Shown: piece after piece, positions 52,692 to 61,636 of the stretch | Layout: each line of letters starts with the position of its first letter | Position numbering within the stretch: the first letter of the stretch is position 1 | From: Pseudomonas nitroreducens | GTDB lineage: Bacteria; Pseudomonadota; Gammaproteobacteria; Pseudomonadales; Pseudomonadaceae | Direction: 5' to 3' | NCBI RefSeq assembly: GCF_024170165.1 | Contig: NZ_JALJXP010000010.1 | Span: 62,001-126,000 of the forward strand | Length of the DNA stretch: 64,000 bases | Notes under the pieces: model-generated | Database searches by the model: none | The model's input: the letters and a program-made list of their open reading frames with translations, nothing else | Told to the model about the DNA's origin: nothing | Translations under genes and position numbers: made by a program

Positions 52692-54962
52692 ATGTCGTCC
52701 CGCCTGAATCTCACTCCCGTTACCCGTTCCGAAGCACCTTTCACCCTCGCCCCCATCGTCGGCCTCGCCACCTTCATGGCAATTCCGCTGTCGGCCTGGG
52801 CCGACGCCGCGCCCAGCGCCGATGACCAGGACACCCTGGCCCTGCCCGACAGCACCGTGCAGGCCACCCAGGAATCGCCGTACAAGGTCGACCACGCCAG
52901 CTCGACGAAGTACAGCGAACCGCTGCGCGACACCCCGCAGAGCGTCACCGTGCTCTCCGAGACGCTGCTCAAGGAGCAGAACGCCCAGAGCCTGAAGGAC
53001 GCCCTGCGCAACGTGCCGGGCATCACCTTCAACTCCGGCGAGGGCGGCGGTGGCGTCGGCGACAGCCTGACCATCCGCGGCTTCAACGCCGACGGCAACA
53101 TCTACCGCGACGGCGTGCGCGACCCGGCCAAGTACTCCCGTGACGACTTCTTCAACACCGAGGGCGTGGAGGTCTTCAAGGGCTCCAGCACAGCGGCCTG
53201 GGGTGTCGGCGCCGTGGGCGGCGCGGTCAACCTGGTGACCAAGACCCCGCAGCTGGACGACTTCAATCTGCTCAGTGGCGGCGTCGGCACGGCCAACTTC
53301 AAGCGCGGCACGCTGGACGTCAATCACCGCATCGATGGCCTCGGCGAAGGCGCGGCGTTCCGCGTCAACGTGATGGGCGCCAACACCGGCACCGACGGCC
53401 GCGACTGGGTCGGCGACGAGCGCTACGGCTTCGCCCCGTCCCTGGCGCTGGGCCTGGGCACCGACACCCGCGTCACCCTGGCCTACGAATACCTGCACGA
53501 CAACGCCACGCCCGACTACGGCATCCCCACCGTCAACGGCAGCAATGGCAGCTCGCCGCACCGTGCTGGCGGCGCCAGCTGGAGCAGCTACTGGGGCTGG
53601 CGCAACCTCGACTACGAGAACAACGAATCGCACCGGGTGAACCTGAAGTTCGCCCACGACTTCAACGACGCCCTGAGCCTGGACAGCCGCTTCACCTGGT
53701 TCCACCTGGACCACGACTTCTTCGTCACCACCCCCGGTGGCGATGCGAACGCCGGCGCGCCCGGCATCCAGGCCGGCAAGGGCATCTACCGGCGCAACAT
53801 CAACACGCCGCTGCGCGAGCAGACCAACGAGACCTACAGCAACCAGACCAACCTGACCTGGCGCGTCGACACCTTCGGCATCGGCCACACCCTGGTCGGC
53901 GGTTTCGACCTGAGCAAGCAGACCCTGGACTCGAAGACCGGTGCGCTGACCGCCGCCAGCCGCACCACCATGGGCAACCTGCCGGTGGCCAGCAACGACT
54001 GGTCGAAGTACCCCTATGCGCTGGACACCTATACCTCCGCCAAGCAGTCGGTGGAGCAGCTCGACAAGGCCTTCTACCTGCTCGACACGCTGAAGTTCGA
54101 CGAGCACTGGCAGCTGCACCTGGCTGCCCGACAGGACCACTTCGACACCCGCGTGCTGGACAGCGAAACCCGCGCCATCCAGAGCGCCGCCTGGGTCGAC
54201 AAGGGCAGCTCCTCGCAGAACGAGAAGCTCACCAGCGTGCACACCGCGCTGACCTACAAGCCGGAGGAGAACGGCAGCCTCTACGTCAGCTACGCCAACG
54301 CCAGGCAGCCTTCAGGCGTACTCGCCGTGGCGCAGACCGGCAGCATCGCCTCGACCAGGGGCGACCGCGGCAAGACCTACGAAGTGGGCAGCAAGTGGGA
54401 GTTTCTCGACGGCCAGCTGGCACTCAACGGCGACGTGTTCGAGACCAAGCGCCAACTGACCTACATCGATGACGAGGAGCTTTCCGCCTACACCGGCGGC
54501 GAAGAGCGGGTGCGCGGCATCGAGCTGTCCGCCAGCGGCAACATCACCCGCAACTGGTCGCTGTACGCCGCCTACGTGCACCAGAACAGCAAGCTGGTGA
54601 AGCCCTACAACGGCTCGGACAAGGGCGTGCAACTGGCCAACACCCCGCAGAACGCCCTGAGCCTGTGGAGCACCTGGCAACTGCCGGACGACCTGGCCCT
54701 GAGCTACGGCGTGCAGTACGTGGACGACGTGAAGATCTACCCCGGCCTGGGCTCGACCATGACCCGCGCCGGCCAGACCACCGTGCCCGGCTACGTGGTC
54801 CACGACGCCATGCTCAGCTGGCAGGCGACCCAGGACGTGCAGCTGCGCCTGAACGTCAACAACCTGTTCGACAAGCACTACTGGAGCCAGTACAACGGCC
54901 GCGGCTACGGCGTGCCGGGTGCGAGCCGGGGCGCGGTGCTGAGTGCGGATTATTCGTTCTAG
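52692..54962 (+). CDS. TonB-dependent siderophore receptor (catecholate Fiu/PiuA-like)
   Basis: 756 aa from ATG 52692; a TTG at 52671 overlaps the CCGGAG ribosome site and is rejected. Signal peptide, then plug domain (LRDTPQSVTVLSETLLKEQNAQSLKDALRNVPGITFNSGEGGGGVGDSLTIRGFNADGNIYRDGVRD...VEVFKGSSTAAWGVGAVGGAVNLVTKTP) and a 22-strand barrel ending GAVLSADYSF. Outer-membrane uptake of a ferric siderophore, driven by TonB. The importer at 57583-60565 would carry the ligand onward, and the two-component system between them probably senses it. Confidence 0.93.
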   Translation: MSSRLNLTPVTRSEAPFTLAPIVGLATFMAIPLSAWADAAPSADDQDTLALPDSTVQATQESPYKVDHASSTKYSEPLRDTPQSVTVLSETLLKEQNAQSLKDALRNVPGITFNSGEGGGGVGDSLTIRGFNADGNIYRDGVRDPAKYSRDDFFNTEGVEVFKGSSTAAWGVGAVGGAVNLVTKTPQLDDFNLLSGGVGTANFKRGTLDVNHRIDGLGEGAAFRVNVMGANTGTDGRDWVGDERYGFAPSLALGLGTDTRVTLAYEYLHDNATPDYGIPTVNGSNGSSPHRAGGASWSSYWGWRNLDYENNESHRVNLKFAHDFNDALSLDSRFTWFHLDHDFFVTTPGGDANAGAPGIQAGKGIYRRNINTPLREQTNETYSNQTNLTWRVDTFGIGHTLVGGFDLSKQTLDSKTGALTAASRTTMGNLPVASNDWSKYPYALDTYTSAKQSVEQLDKAFYLLDTLKFDEHWQLHLAARQDHFDTRVLDSETRAIQSAAWVDKGSSSQNEKLTSVHTALTYKPEENGSLYVSYANARQPSGVLAVAQTGSIASTRGDRGKTYEVGSKWEFLDGQLALNGDVFETKRQLTYIDDEELSAYTGGEERVRGIELSASGNITRNWSLYAAYVHQNSKLVKPYNGSDKGVQLANTPQNALSLWSTWQLPDDLALSYGVQYVDDVKIYPGLGSTMTRAGQTTVPGYVVHDAMLSWQATQDVQLRLNVNNLFDKHYWSQYNGRGYGVPGASRGAVLSADYSF

Positions 54963-54982
54963 GCCGGACCGCCTGGGCTTGC

Positions 54983-55053
54983 GTAGGAGCGGACTTCGTC
55001 CGCGATGTTGTCCGGCGCGATGCAGACCTGTCGCGGACGGAGTCTGCTCCTGC
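54983..55053. repeat. REP pair (GTAGGAGCGGACTTCGTCCG type)
   Basis: GTAGGAGCGGACTTCGTCCG (54983 onward) and inverse CGCGGACGGAGTCTGCTCCT ending near 55053. Family of 12431. Confidence 0.8.
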
Positions 55054-55211
55054 GAGAGCAATCTGGTCCCCTTCAACCGCGAACCTGTCCACCAACAGGA
55101 CTCCCTCCCCGGAAACCCGGCGGGCGGGTTCGCGACCCAATCCCCGCACCGATCTTCTTTTGTAGGAGAATCGAAATCCGTCGGCTATCTGCACGAGGGT
55201 CGACGAGCTCT

Positions 55212-55283
55212 TGTAGGAGCGAGCTTGCTCGCGAACAGCCTGGCACCGTGCCTTGCGGGTTCGCGAGCAAGCTCGCTCCTACA
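55212..55283. repeat. REPIN-like inverted pair
   Basis: GTAGGAGCGAGCTTGCTCGC (55212 onward) faces GGTTCGCGAGCAAGCTCGCT ending CTCCTACA at 55283, just beyond the 3' end of the kinase gene. The intervening 55054-55211 shows no gene. Confidence 0.85.
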
Positions 55284-55295
55284 GGGTGTTCTGCT

Positions 55296-56672
55296 TCAGG
55301 CCCCACGGTCGAACAGCAGCGTCGCTTCCAGCCCGCCGCCCTCGCGGTTGCGCAACTCCAGCCGTCCGTGGTGCGCCGCGGCAATGGTCTGGGCGATGCT
55401 CAGCCCAAGCCCATAGCCGCCGGTGGAACGATTGCGCGAGGGCTCCAGCCGGTAGAAAGGCTCGGTCACCCGCTCCAGTTGCTCCGCTGGAATGCCCGGT
55501 CCGCGATCCAGCACGCGGATACGCAGGGCCTGTTCGCTGTCCTCGACCTCGATATCGGCGCCACCGGCATAACGGATGGCGTTCTCCAGCAGGTTGAGCA
55601 GCGCCCGCTGCAGACTCAGCGGGTAACCGGCCAAGGGCTGCAACGCGCGGCCGGACAGCGAAACCCGCTCGCCCTGCTCCTCGAAATCCGCCTGCAGGCT
55701 CTGCAACAGCGCGTTCACATCGAGGTTCTGCCGCGCCTCGTCGAGGTCGCTACCGCTGATGAAATCCAGGGTCGCGGTGACCATGCCTTCCATGTCGTCG
55801 AGGTCCTTGCGCAGCTTCTGCCGCGCGGTTTCGTCGGCGAGCATTTCGGTGCGCAGGCGCAGGCGGGTGATGGGCGAGCGCAGGTCGTGGGACACCGCAG
55901 CAAGAAAGCGCATGCGCTCGCCGAGGTTGTGGATCAGCCGCTGCTGCATGGCATTGAAGGCGCGGGCGGCGCGGCGCACTTCCAGCGGGCCTTCCTCGGC
56001 CAGCGGCGGGCGCTGGATATCCTGGCCCAGGCCTTCGGCGGCGCGCGCCAGCTTGTCCAGCGGGCCGATGGCCAGGCGCACCGCCAGCAAGGCCAGCAGC
56101 ACCACCACGAGGATGCGCAACAGGTACAGGCGCAGCAGGTAATCCAGCGCCACGTCGAGGGTCGACTGGCTGCTCCAGCCCTGCCCTTCGACCATGGCGA
56201 TACGCAGCCACCCGCCATCTCCCATCGGCGCCTCCAGCAGCAGATGCGCTTCCACACCGTTACCGGAGAACAGTCCAGTCAGCCCGCTGCGATCGCCAGC
56301 GCCATCGCGCAGTTCTACGCGCAACAGGCGCAAGCCCTGGGAGTCGCCACCCTGGTCGTGAACGGCGCGACGCAACAGGCGCTCGGCTGCCGGGTCGAAG
56401 GAGCCGTCCGGCGCATCCGCCGACGCCACCAGGCGCGCCTCGAAGCCGGGCCGGTCGAGCGCACTCAGCGCCTCGGCAAAGTCCTGCGGCTGGCGCTGAT
56501 GCAGATGCTGCAGGTCGGTCAACCGCGCGGCCGCCAGGCGCAGGGGAATCTCCAGCGCCTGGGTGTGGCGCACGTCGTACCAGATGCTGCCGGTGAGCAC
56601 CTGGGCGGCGATCATGCCGCCGACCAGGATCACCACCAGCCGCCCGAACAGCGTGCGCGGCCACAGGCGCAT
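55296..56672 (-). CDS. OmpR-class sensor histidine kinase
   Basis: 458 aa. First membrane helix about 10-30, periplasmic domain about 35-180, second helix about 182-203 (LYLLRILVVVLLALLAVRLAI), HAMP, then the H-box FLAAVSHDLRSPITRLR with phospho-His262, N-box LLNLLENAIRYA, and G-boxes DRGPGIPAEQ and GGYGLGLSIAQTIA. Its ATG overlaps the regulator stop (TGATG). Located between the receptor and importer genes of the siderophore locus. Confidence 0.93.
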   Translation of the reverse strand: MRLWPRTLFGRLVVILVGGMIAAQVLTGSIWYDVRHTQALEIPLRLAAARLTDLQHLHQRQPQDFAEALSALDRPGFEARLVASADAPDGSFDPAAERLLRRAVHDQGGDSQGLRLLRVELRDGAGDRSGLTGLFSGNGVEAHLLLEAPMGDGGWLRIAMVEGQGWSSQSTLDVALDYLLRLYLLRILVVVLLALLAVRLAIGPLDKLARAAEGLGQDIQRPPLAEEGPLEVRRAARAFNAMQQRLIHNLGERMRFLAAVSHDLRSPITRLRLRTEMLADETARQKLRKDLDDMEGMVTATLDFISGSDLDEARQNLDVNALLQSLQADFEEQGERVSLSGRALQPLAGYPLSLQRALLNLLENAIRYAGGADIEVEDSEQALRIRVLDRGPGIPAEQLERVTEPFYRLEPSRNRSTGGYGLGLSIAQTIAAAHHGRLELRNREGGGLEATLLFDRGA

Positions 56673-57394
56673 CAGGCGCTGACCACGTCTTCGGCGGTGA
56701 GCATGTAGCCCTGGTTGCGCACGGTGCGGATCAGCCTCGGCGACTTCGGGTCGTCCTCCAGATGCTGGCGCAGGCGGCTGATGCAGACGTCGATGGCGCG
56801 GTCGAAGGGTAGGCGTTCCTTGTCGAACACCTGGCGCAGCAGGAAGTCACGGCCCAGCGGGCGATTGGGATGCTGCAGCAGCAAACGCAGCAGGCGGAAA
56901 TCCGAGCCGGCCAGGGCGATGCTCAGCCCGGCCGGCGAGCGCAGGTGGCGGGCGCGGGTATCCAGCTCCCAGCCGGCGAAGCGCAGGGTCGCCGCCTCGT
57001 CCACCTGGGCGCGCTGCGGGAAGCTCTGCACCCGGCGCAGCACCACCTTGATCCGCGCCAGCAGCTCGCGCGGGTCGAAGGGCTTGGGCAGGTAGTCGTC
57101 GGCGCCCATCTCCAGGCCGATGATGCGGTCGATCAGCGTGCCGCGCGCGGTGAGCATGATCACCGGCACGTCGCTGCGCGCGCGCAGGTCGCGGCACAGG
57201 GTCAGGCCGTCCTCGCCGGGCAGCATCAGGTCGAGCACCACCAGGTCCACCGGCTGCACTTCCAGCTGGCGCTGCATCTCGCGGCCATCGGCGGCGGCGG
57301 ACACCTGGTAGCCCATGCCCTTGAGGTAATCGGCCAGCAGCTGGCGGATTTCGGGGTCGTCGTCGACGACGAGGATGTGGTCTGGCCTGGACAT
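56672..57394 (-). CDS. OmpR/PhoB family response regulator
   Basis: 240 aa. Receiver with acidic pocket VVDDDPE, phospho-Asp55 (VVLDLMLPGEDG) and Lys in LPKPFDPREL; C-terminal winged helix (LSIALAGSDFRLLRLLLQHPNRPLGRDFLLRQVFDKERLPFDRAIDVCISRLRQHLEDDPKSPRLIRTVRNQGYML). First gene of the minus-strand operon with its kinase. The shared element at 57450-57470 lies 56 bp from its start and between it and the importer operon, so it probably binds there. Confidence 0.94.
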   Translation of the reverse strand: MSRPDHILVVDDDPEIRQLLADYLKGMGYQVSAAADGREMQRQLEVQPVDLVVLDLMLPGEDGLTLCRDLRARSDVPVIMLTARGTLIDRIIGLEMGADDYLPKPFDPRELLARIKVVLRRVQSFPQRAQVDEAATLRFAGWELDTRARHLRSPAGLSIALAGSDFRLLRLLLQHPNRPLGRDFLLRQVFDKERLPFDRAIDVCISRLRQHLEDDPKSPRLIRTVRNQGYMLTAEDVVSA

Positions 57395-57449
57395 CGGGAA
57401 ACTCGCGGCGGGTCGCTATCGTTCCGGCTGCCGGGGCGGGCTGCACGGC

Positions 57450-57470
57450 GCAAATGTAATGGAATGTTGT
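57450..57470 (+). promoter_or_regulatory. Shared siderophore-locus promoter element, copy 2
   Basis: GCAAATGTAATGGAATGTTG plus T, matching 52559-52579 with one change. It lies between the divergent response regulator and importer genes. Confidence 0.62.
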
Positions 57471-57541
57471 GGCGCGGGATTTCGCGCCCCTCCAATACAA
57501 AGCCGCCCGGCTCACCGGCAACGGCAGCGGTAGAGTGGTTT

Positions 57542-57560
57542 GCAAATGCGATTAATTCTA
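57542..57560. promoter_or_regulatory. Fur-like site before the importer operon
   Basis: GCAAATGCGATTAATTCTA. It shares GCAAATGCGA-N-T-N-ATT with the inverse strand of 52656-52674. Moderate Fur-box similarity. Confidence 0.4.
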
Positions 57561-57582
57561 CTTCATGCCCAGGTCGTTCCGC

Positions 57583-58728
57583 ATGCCCTTCCTGTCGTTC
57601 CGCCCTTCCCGCCCCCGTCTGACCCGCTCCCTTGCCACCCTCGCCCTGCTCTGCCTCGGCTGGTTCGGGCTCGCCCTGCCCGCCCAGGCACTCACCGTCA
57701 CCGACGTGCTCGGGCGCAAGGTCGAGGTCAACGGCAACGCCCAGCGCGTGGTGCTGGGTGAAGGCCGGCTGTTCTTCGCCCTGGCCCTGCTCGACCGCGA
57801 CAACCCCTTCCAGCGCGTGGTCGGCTGGCAGAACGACGTGCGCCTGCTCGACCCGCACACCTTCGACGTCTACGCCCAGCGCTTCCCCCAGGTGATGCAG
57901 ATCCCGCTGATCGGCCAGGCCTCGGAACAGAGCGTCAGCGCCGAGCAGATCCTCGCCCTGAAGCCGGATCTCGCGGTGTTCAGCATCGCCGGCGAAGGCC
58001 CGACCCAGCACAGCCCGATTGCCGACATCCTCGCCGCCGCCGGCGTGCCGGTGCTGTTCGTCGACTTCCGCGTGCATCCCATCGAAGGCGTGCGCACCAG
58101 CCTGACCGCGCTGGGCGCGGCACTCGGTCGCCAGGCCGAGGCGGACCAGTACCTGAAGTTCTACGACGCCCACCTGCAGCGCATCCGCGACGGTGTCGCC
58201 GGGCTGGATGAGGCGCACAAGCCCAGCGTGTTCCTCGAACTGCTGGCCGGCGTCTGGCAGGCGCCGGGGCACACCACCGGCAAGAGCGGCCTGGGCAGCG
58301 TGATCGACACGGTCGGCGGGCGCAACATTGCCGCTGGCGTGGTACCCGGTGCGCTGGGCGATATCAGCGTGGAGTACGCGCTGTCGGCCAGGCCGGATAT
58401 CTACATCGCCACCGGCAACCGCCATCCGGGGCTGATCCTCGGTGCCGGCGTCAGTCAGCAGCAGGCCCGCGAGAGCCTGCAGAAGGTCCTGCAACGCCCC
58501 GAGTTCGCCACCCTGGATGCCATTCGCAACGGCAAGGCCCACGGCCTCTGGCACGACTTCTACAACTCGCCGTTCAACATCCTCGCCATCGAGGCCATGG
58601 CGCGCTGGGTCCACCCGGAACGTTTCACCGATCTCGACCCGGCAAAGACCCAGGCGCAGATCAACCAGGACTTCCTGCGCATCGGCCTGGACGGCACCTA
58701 CTGGATCGACGCCGGCCAGCCTGAATGA
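57583..58728 (+). CDS. Siderophore ABC transporter periplasmic binding protein (FepB-like)
   Basis: 381 aa from ATG 57583 (AGG upstream). An ATG at 57565 is 4 nt after the Fur-like site and has no ribosome site. Signal peptide (LTRSLATLALLCLGWFGLALPAQA), then a class III (BtuF/FepB) binding fold: VTDVLGRKVEVNGNAQRVVLGEGRLFFALALLDRD, LIGQASEQSVSAEQILALKPDLAVFS, GVPVLFVDFRVHP. Carries the ferric siderophore from the receptor to the permease. Stop overlaps the permease start. Confidence 0.88.
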   Translation: MPFLSFRPSRPRLTRSLATLALLCLGWFGLALPAQALTVTDVLGRKVEVNGNAQRVVLGEGRLFFALALLDRDNPFQRVVGWQNDVRLLDPHTFDVYAQRFPQVMQIPLIGQASEQSVSAEQILALKPDLAVFSIAGEGPTQHSPIADILAAAGVPVLFVDFRVHPIEGVRTSLTALGAALGRQAEADQYLKFYDAHLQRIRDGVAGLDEAHKPSVFLELLAGVWQAPGHTTGKSGLGSVIDTVGGRNIAAGVVPGALGDISVEYALSARPDIYIATGNRHPGLILGAGVSQQQARESLQKVLQRPEFATLDAIRNGKAHGLWHDFYNSPFNILAIEAMARWVHPERFTDLDPAKTQAQINQDFLRIGLDGTYWIDAGQPE

Positions 58729-59789
58729 ACGTCACCGCCGACCACATCGACCTGCAGCTGGCGCGCCGTGAGCGCCGGCTGCAACTGCGCCGCCGTGGGG
58801 CGGTGCTGGTTGCGCTGCTCGCCCTGCTACTCGGCTCCATGACCTGGGACCTGCTCAGCGGGCCGTCCGGGCTGACGCCTGCAACACTGTTCCATGGCCT
58901 GCTGCATCCGGGGGCGCTGGAACCGAGCCAGCGGGTGATCATCTGGAACGTACGCCTGCCCTACGCGGTGATGGCGCTGCTGGTGGGCGGCGCGCTGGCG
59001 CTGGCCGGCGCGGAGATGCAGACCATCCTCGACAACCCGCTGGCCAGCCCCTTCACCCTCGGCGTGTCATCCTCCGCGGCGCTGGGCGCCTCGCTGGCGA
59101 TCTTCTTCCACCTGGGCAATGCCTGGCTCTCGGCCAACGCTGCGGTGTCACTGGCAGCCTTCGTCTTCGCCTGTCTTTCGCTGGTGCTGCTGCAACTACT
59201 CTCGCGCCTGCGCGGCGGCGGCGTGGAAAGCCTGGTGCTGTTCGGCATCGCCCTGGTGTTCAGCTGCAACGCGGCGGTCGCGCTGCTGCAGATGATGGCC
59301 AGCGAAGACGTGCTGCAACAGCTGGTGTTCTGGACCCTCGGCAGCCTCGCCCGCGCCGACTGGCACAAGGTCGGCGCGCTGGCTCTGGTGCTCGCGCTGT
59401 GCCTGCCCTTCTCCCAGGCCGCCGCATCGAAGCTCACCGTGCTGCGCATGGGCGAGGACCGCGCCCGCAGCCTCGGCGTGGACGTGCGCCGCCTGCGCCG
59501 CTTCGCCCTGCTGCGCATCTGCCTGCTGTCGGCGTGCGCGGTGGCCTTCGTCGGCACCATCGGCTTCATCGGCCTGGTCGGCCCGCACATCGCGCGCATG
59601 CTGATCGGCGAGGACCAGCGCTTCTACCTGCCGGCCAGTGCGCTGGTCGGTGCGCTGCTGCTGTCTCTGTCGTCGGTGGCCAGCAAGCTGCTGATGCCCG
59701 GGCTGATCGTGCCGGTGGGCATCGTCACCGCACTGGTGGGCGTGCCGATATTCGTCAGCCTGATCTGCCGCGGAGGGCGCAGCGCATGA
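58725..59789 (+). CDS. Siderophore ABC transporter permease (FecCD/BtuC family)
   Basis: 354 aa with about ten membrane helices. Family features: RLPYAVMALLVGGALALAGAEMQTILDNPLASPFTLGVSSSAALGASLAIFF, GEDRARSLGVDVRRLRR and FVGTIGFIGLVGPHIARMLIGEDQRFYLPASALVGALLL. ATGA overlaps on both sides. Probably a homodimer because only one permease gene is present. Confidence 0.94.
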   Translation: MNVTADHIDLQLARRERRLQLRRRGAVLVALLALLLGSMTWDLLSGPSGLTPATLFHGLLHPGALEPSQRVIIWNVRLPYAVMALLVGGALALAGAEMQTILDNPLASPFTLGVSSSAALGASLAIFFHLGNAWLSANAAVSLAAFVFACLSLVLLQLLSRLRGGGVESLVLFGIALVFSCNAAVALLQMMASEDVLQQLVFWTLGSLARADWHKVGALALVLALCLPFSQAAASKLTVLRMGEDRARSLGVDVRRLRRFALLRICLLSACAVAFVGTIGFIGLVGPHIARMLIGEDQRFYLPASALVGALLLSLSSVASKLLMPGLIVPVGIVTALVGVPIFVSLICRGGRSA

Positions 59790-60565
59790 GCCTGCTCGCA
59801 CAGAACCTGACGGTCGCCTACCGCCGCCATACCGTAGTCCACGAGGTGACGCTGCCGGAGCTGAAACGCGGTACCCTCACCGCCCTGATCGGCCCCAATG
59901 GCGCCGGCAAGTCCACCCTGCTGCGCGGCCTCGCGGGCCTTGAGCGGGTGCGCGGCGACCTGAGCCTGGACGGCCAGTCGCTCGCTTCGTTGTCGGTCGG
60001 CGAACGCAGCCGACGCATCGCCTACATGCCGCAGAACCTGCCCGGCGGCATTGCCCTGAGCGTGCTCGACGCGCTGCTCGCCAGCCTGCGGGTCAATCCG
60101 TTCGACACCGAGCTGCGCCGCGCCGATCCGCTGGCCGCCGCCCTCGAAGCGCTGCGCCGGGTCGGCATCCTGCACCTGCGCGACCAGCGCCTGGACCGCC
60201 TCTCCGGCGGCCAGCGGCAGATGGTCAGCCTGGCCCAGCTGCTGGCGCAGCGCCCGCAGGTGCTGCTGCTGGACGAACCCACCAGCGCGCTGGACCTGAA
60301 CTACCAGCTGCGGGTCATGCAGTGCGTGCAGGAGGAAGTCCGTCGTCACGGCCTGATCGCCATTGCCGTGCTCCACGACATCGGTCTCGCCGCGCGCTAT
60401 GCCGATCAGCTGGCGGTGCTGCACCAGGGCCGCCTCGTAGGCGCGGGCGATGCCGAGAGCATCCTTACGCCGCAACTGTTCGGCGAGGTGTATGGCGTGC
60501 AGGCGCGAGTCGAGCGCTGCTCGCAGCAGACGCTGCAGATCATCATCGATGCAGTCGCCTGCTGA
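59786..60565 (+). CDS. Siderophore ABC transporter ATP-binding protein (FepC/FhuC-like)
   Basis: 259 aa. Walker A GPNGAGKST (about 37-45), Q-loop YMPQNLPGG, signature LSGGQRQMVSLAQLLAQ, Walker [13 protein letters not shown], His-switch VLHDIGLAARY. Last gene of the importer operon. Confidence 0.94.
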   Translation: MSLLAQNLTVAYRRHTVVHEVTLPELKRGTLTALIGPNGAGKSTLLRGLAGLERVRGDLSLDGQSLASLSVGERSRRIAYMPQNLPGGIALSVLDALLASLRVNPFDTELRRADPLAAALEALRRVGILHLRDQRLDRLSGGQRQMVSLAQLLAQRPQVLLLDEPTSALDLNYQLRVMQCVQEEVRRHGLIAIAVLHDIGLAARYADQLAVLHQGRLVGAGDAESILTPQLFGEVYGVQARVERCSQQTLQIIIDAVAC

Positions 60566-60596
60566 GAAACCGGCGCACAGGGGCGCCGGCTGACGC

Positions 60597-61520
60597 TCAA
60601 TAGCCGGTCTGGCGATTCACCCTGTGCAGCAGTTCGGCGCCATCCAGGTCGCGCAGGATGTTCTTCGCCACCGCCGCCGCGCCGCCTTCCACCTGCATGG
60701 TGCTGGCGATGTGCGGAGTGACCCAGACGTGCGGGTGCGACCACAGCGGATGGTCTTGCGGCAGCGGTTCCTCACGGAACACGTCGAGAATCGCCGCGCC
60801 GACCTGCCCCGCGTCCAGCGCGGCAACCAGATCAGCCTCCACCACATGCTCGCCGCGGCCGACGTTGATCAGCCCGGCGCCCCTGGGCAGCTGCGCCAGG
60901 GTCTCGCGGTTGAGGATGCCGCGGGTGCTGTCGGTCAGCGGCAGCAGGTTGACCAGGATGTCGCACTGGGACAGGAAGCTCGCCAGTTCCTCGGGGCCGG
61001 TGTAGGTCTGTACCCCGTCGATCTGCCGCGCGGAACGGTTCCAGCCCAGCAGCTGGAACTTCAGGTGGCGCAGTTGCGCAAGGCAGGCCTGGCCGAGCTG
61101 GCCGAGGCCCATCACGCCGACGCGGCTGGTCGCCGCCGGCAGGATGCTCAGCGGCTCCCACACCTGACCGGCCTGCTGCACGCGGTAGGCCGGCATCTCG
61201 CGGTGCAGGGCCAGCGCGGACATCACCACGAACTCGGCCATGATGTCCGCCAGGGAGTCATCGACCATACGCACCAGCGCCACTGACTCGGGGATCTTCG
61301 ACAGGTCGAACTGATCCACCCCGGCGCCCGCCGCGAACAGCACGCGCAGGCTGGTGTAGCGCTGGATATCCTCGACCGCCTTCCAGGTCAGCAGGTAGGT
61401 GACATGGGCCGGGTCGACCGCCTCGAAGCCTTCGACGAATTCCAGGTCGGGCACCTGGGCGGCCAGCAGCGCTCGCCACTTGTCCGCGTGTTCGGGTTCG
61501 GCGTTGTAAAGAAAGATCAC
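60597..61520 (-). CDS. Glyoxylate/hydroxypyruvate reductase A-like dehydrogenase
   Basis: 307 aa D-2-hydroxyacid dehydrogenase of the GhrA type. Rossmann motif VGVMGLGQLGQACLAQL, catalytic Arg in LINVGRGEHVVEADL, Glu in LDVFREEPLPQDHPLW and His in VTPHIAS. NAD(P)H-dependent reduction of glyoxylate or hydroxypyruvate. Convergent with the importer operon, 31 bp apart. Confidence 0.9.
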   Translation of the reverse strand: MIFLYNAEPEHADKWRALLAAQVPDLEFVEGFEAVDPAHVTYLLTWKAVEDIQRYTSLRVLFAAGAGVDQFDLSKIPESVALVRMVDDSLADIMAEFVVMSALALHREMPAYRVQQAGQVWEPLSILPAATSRVGVMGLGQLGQACLAQLRHLKFQLLGWNRSARQIDGVQTYTGPEELASFLSQCDILVNLLPLTDSTRGILNRETLAQLPRGAGLINVGRGEHVVEADLVAALDAGQVGAAILDVFREEPLPQDHPLWSHPHVWVTPHIASTMQVEGGAAAVAKNILRDLDGAELLHRVNRQTGY

Positions 61521-61636
61521 GTCCTGTTCCTCGCTCTTGTTCTTCGCACGTCCGCCCAGTTAACCAGCCGATCCGCGCGAGGAACACCATCGGCAAGGCA
61601 CTGCGGGCACGCAGACCGACTCGCCGACGACCTGCG

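Noticed and set aside
52671-52692. TTG start for the TonB receptor at 52671
   Set aside because: It would translate the ribosome site itself; the ATG at 52692 follows CCGGAG at a proper distance and begins a normal signal peptide.
51774-54242. Open frame of about 820 codons on the minus strand
   Set aside because: Antisense to the Fsr transporter and TonB receptor genes and crosses their hairpin and promoter region.
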